Assembly (NCBI GenBank): GCA_045562755.1
Contig: JBJKVF010000006.1
Span: 434,001-498,000 of the forward strand
Source of the DNA: GCA-002708145 sp045562755
Lineage (GTDB): Bacteria; Chloroflexota; Dehalococcoidia; Lucifugimonadales; Lucifugimonadaceae
DNA length: 64,000 bases
Direction of reading: 5' to 3'
A program made the translations under genes and the position numbers. Shown here piece after piece: positions 62,090-64,000 of this stretch. Under the pieces are notes generated by a model. It did not search any database. It saw only the letters and a list, made by a program, of their open reading frames with translations, and was not told where the DNA came from. Each line of letters starts with the position of its first letter. Within the stretch, counting starts at the first letter, position 1.

Positions 62090-62827
62090 TTAATATTTTC
62101 TTAAGTAAATTAAAAACTCAGTATTAATATTATCCTTGTCATAATTATATTTTGATATATTTAAAACTCTAAGCTTATTACTTATTGCCCAAAATATAAA
62201 TCTACCAATTACAGATGAATAAACTGAAGTATCTTTTACAATACCTCCTTTTGGTACAAAAATTTTCCTGGCCTCAAATTGAGGTTTTAATAATACTACT
62301 AAACCTGCGTGTTTTTTTAGGAGAACCAAATTTTTTTGAAGGACAGCACTCAAAGAGGTAAATGATACATCTGCTACCAAAAATTCAAAAACTTCTGATA
62401 TATTTAGTCCAAAAGCCGCGTTAGTTTTTTCTAAACTTATCACTCTTTTATCATTCTTTAATTTATTATGTAATTGCCCTTTTCCAACATCAACAGAGTA
62501 AACTTTTGTCGCACCATTTTTAATCAAACAATCTGTAAAGCCGCCAGTTGAAGATCCAATATCTAAGCATATAAGATTACTTACATCTATTCTAAATTTA
62601 TCTAAAGCAAATTTTAGCTTATATCCCCCTTTTGAAACAAATTCAGGAGAATCCAAAATTTTCAAATCAATATTTTTATCGACTAATAACCCAGGGGTAG
62701 GATAAATTTTCCTGTCATTTAAAATTACTTTTCCAGATAAAATTAATGCTTCAGCGTGTCTTAGGCTTTTTGCTATATTTTTCTCTAGTAAAAGATCATT
62801 AAGTTTAATTTTTTCTTTTTTTGACAT
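62090..62827 (-). CDS. tlyA: TlyA-family rRNA 2'-O-methyltransferase
   Basis: 245 residues. An N-terminal S4 RNA-binding domain contains RHAEALILSGKVILNDRKIY. The FtsJ/RrmJ-type methyltransferase has SKGGYKLKFAL, the SAM-binding ICLDIGSSTGGFTDCLIKNG, a central aspartate in FLVADVSFTSLSA, LLKPQFEARK and a final NTEFLIYLRK. The Lys-Asp-Lys-Glu tetrad fits TlyA, which in mycobacteria methylates 16S and 23S rRNA at capreomycin-sensitive sites. The name hemolysin is historical. It diverges from the next gene across 57 bases. Confidence 0.92.
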   Translation of the reverse strand: MSKKEKIKLNDLLLEKNIAKSLRHAEALILSGKVILNDRKIYPTPGLLVDKNIDLKILDSPEFVSKGGYKLKFALDKFRIDVSNLICLDIGSSTGGFTDCLIKNGATKVYSVDVGKGQLHNKLKNDKRVISLEKTNAAFGLNISEVFEFLVADVSFTSLSAVLQKNLVLLKKHAGLVVLLKPQFEARKIFVPKGGIVKDTSVYSSVIGRFIFWAISNKLRVLNISKYNYDKDNINTEFLIYLRKY

Positions 62828-62884
62828 TATAATTACAAAACATTTTATATCATAATCTGATTATATTATTGTAAACTCTATATA

Positions 62885-63844
62885 GTGATGAAAAAAGTTA
62901 AACAAATATTAATTACCTCTAGGCCTCAGCAGATTACTAAGAATTTTCTTGTTTTAGTTCCTCTTTTCTTCACCATAAACATTTGGTTTAACCAGGAAGA
63001 TATTTCTGGAATGATGGCAATAATTTTGAAGTCATTATTCGCTTTTTTAATTTCTATACTTATGTCTACTGCGGTGTACTATATTAATGATTTGCTTGAT
63101 ATAAATCAGGATAAAAATCATCCTAAAAAAAAATATAGGCCAATTGCAAAAGGTGATATTTCAATTAATTTAGCTATATTTATAGCTTCAATATTAGTAG
63201 TTTCTAGTCTAATTTTTTCTACTGTTATCTCTAGTCAGATGTTTTTAGCAACTTTTTTATACTTAATACTAAATATTCTATACAGCATATATCTTAAGAA
63301 TTTAGCTATAGTAGATATTTTATGTATTTCAGCGAGTTTCGTAATTAGAGCTATTATGGGATCAATTGCGATTGATCATTCTATAATTACAATTAATGAA
63401 AATCAGATAGAATTAGACTTAGCAATTTCTCCATGGCTTTATGTAGTTACTGGACTTGGATCATTAATGTTAGCTATTGGTAAACGTAAGTCAGAGATAA
63501 AAAATTTAAAGCAACCTACTAATTACGATCAAAGATTAGTATTAAGCAAATATTCAGTACCATTTCTTGAAAGTATTTTAAATGTTGTTTCTTCAGCAAC
63601 TCTTATTTGTTATACTCTATATACATTTAACTCTGAATCTAATTCAAATGTGCCTGAAAACAACTCTATGATGATAACAATTCCTTTTGTTGCTTTCGGA
63701 ATATTACGATATATATATTTAATTCATCATGATAATAAAGGAGAAACTCCAGAAAAAATTTTATTGTCTGATTTACCTACAATTATCAACATAATATTAT
63801 GGATAATAGCTGGATCTTCCATACTTATGCTTGGAAAAATTTAG
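62885..63844 (+). CDS. UbiA-family prenyltransferase, decaprenyl-phosphate phosphoribosyltransferase-like
   Basis: 319 residues, about nine membrane helices. Near the N-terminus RPQQITKNFLVLVPLFF matches the RPxQW-KN pattern of the decaprenyl-phosphate 5-phosphoribosyltransferase group. The first Asp-rich motif is INDLLDINQDKNHPKKKYRP. The second metal motif region is less obvious (GKRKSEIKN). The group transfers phosphoribose to a polyprenyl phosphate, a precursor for arabinose-type glycans in actinobacteria; other members modify different lipids. I start it at GTG 62885; ATG 62888 is one codon later. A membrane protein starts three bases after its stop. Confidence 0.85.
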   Translation: MMKKVKQILITSRPQQITKNFLVLVPLFFTINIWFNQEDISGMMAIILKSLFAFLISILMSTAVYYINDLLDINQDKNHPKKKYRPIAKGDISINLAIFIASILVVSSLIFSTVISSQMFLATFLYLILNILYSIYLKNLAIVDILCISASFVIRAIMGSIAIDHSIITINENQIELDLAISPWLYVVTGLGSLMLAIGKRKSEIKNLKQPTNYDQRLVLSKYSVPFLESILNVVSSATLICYTLYTFNSESNSNVPENNSMMITIPFVAFGILRYIYLIHHDNKGETPEKILLSDLPTIINIILWIIAGSSILMLGKI

Positions 63845-63847
63845 TTA

Positions 63848-64000
63848 ATGAATAATTTTATTAATCACTACTCATTAGTTATTTTCGCCCCCATTTTACT
63901 GATAATTTTATTCTTCTTAATCTCCAAAATAACAAAAAACAAACTTATCTTATTTTCTTTATTATTCCTAATAATTTTAGGAATAATTATAATAATTAAT
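63848..64000 (+). CDS. Membrane protein, N-terminal part only (runs off window)
   Basis: Fifty-one codons from ATG 63848 remain open to the window edge. They encode two hydrophobic stretches, LVIFAPILLIILFFLI and LILFSLLFLIILGIIII, separated by SKITKNK, so at least two membrane helices. It starts three bases after the prenyltransferase stop and is likely cotranscribed, perhaps part of a polyprenyl-linked sugar pathway. The family cannot be judged from this piece. Confidence 0.6.
   Translation, partial: MNNFINHYSLVIFAPILLIILFFLISKITKNKLILFSLLFLIILGIIIIIN

Noticed and set aside
1..64000. CRISPR arrays, prophage, insertion sequences or defence genes
   Set aside because: I found no spaced direct repeats, transposase or integrase motifs, nor terminal inverted repeats. 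The only tandem repeats are inside ribosomal protein genes.

Overview
The window is an AT-rich, gene-dense piece of a bacterial chromosome. Most genes are housekeeping and spacers are very short: many start and stop codons overlap. The organism is probably a free-living, streamlined member of the Chloroflexota (SAR202/Dehalococcoidia-like). I infer this from the gene order, the Gram-positive-like ribosomal proteins and GatCA, and the surface protein with C-terminal 'GWNLVSIP'-type modules. That assignment is not proven by the sequence alone.

Layout. 1-4.4 kb: two secreted or surface proteins on the minus strand. The larger, S-layer-like one is split by a frameshift and has a long structured leader and a palindrome inside its promoter. 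4.4-7.6 kb: rho (apparently with a non-AUG start) and pyrG. 7.9-10.6 kb, plus strand: gatC, gatA, a small lipoprotein and a gamma-carbonic-anhydrase-like protein cut short by a G7 tract. 10.6-12.3 kb: argS (minus). 12.5-15.6 kb: a second amidase, a SpoU-type methyltransferase and an MFS transporter whose end overlaps tRNA-Pro(GGG). 15.8-20.5 kb: prfB with the classical +1 programmed frameshift, then a peptide-type ABC binding protein and two permeases.

20.5-40.9 kb is one unbroken minus-strand run of str, S10, spc and alpha operon genes: rpsL, rpsG, fusA, rpsJ, rplC-D-W-B, rpsS, rplV, rpsC, rplP, rpmC, rpsQ, rplN-X-E, rpsN, rpsH, rplF-R, rpsE, rpmD, rplO, secY, adk, map, infA, rpmJ, rpsM-K-D, rpoA, rplQ, truA, rplM, rpsI. 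I see one good promoter, upstream of rpsL. secY is broken by one extra base in an A7 tract. L3, L5 and L13 carry low-complexity tails made of tandem DNA repeats. L36 and S14 are zinc-free forms.

41.2-51 kb, plus strand, is a nitrogen-assimilation cluster: an orphan OmpR-type regulator with a degenerate receiver (GlnR-like), glnA, gltB, gltD and glutamine-dependent nadE. It is followed by an HtrA-type protease, recA (with a LexA-like box), a CNNM/CorC-type membrane protein and tilS. 56.1-62.8 kb, minus strand: nicotinate phosphoribosyltransferase, a GT2 glycosyltransferase, purH-purM-purF and tlyA. The right end holds a UbiA-family prenyltransferase resembling decaprenyl-phosphate phosphoribosyltransferase, and the start of a membrane protein that runs off the window.

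I found no CRISPR array, prophage, transposase or recognisable defence system. The most unusual signals are three broken reading frames (surface protein, carbonic anhydrase, secY), the non-AUG start of rho, several perfect inverted repeats at promoters, the repeat-built tails on ribosomal proteins and the GlnR-like orphan regulator beside glnA-gltBD.
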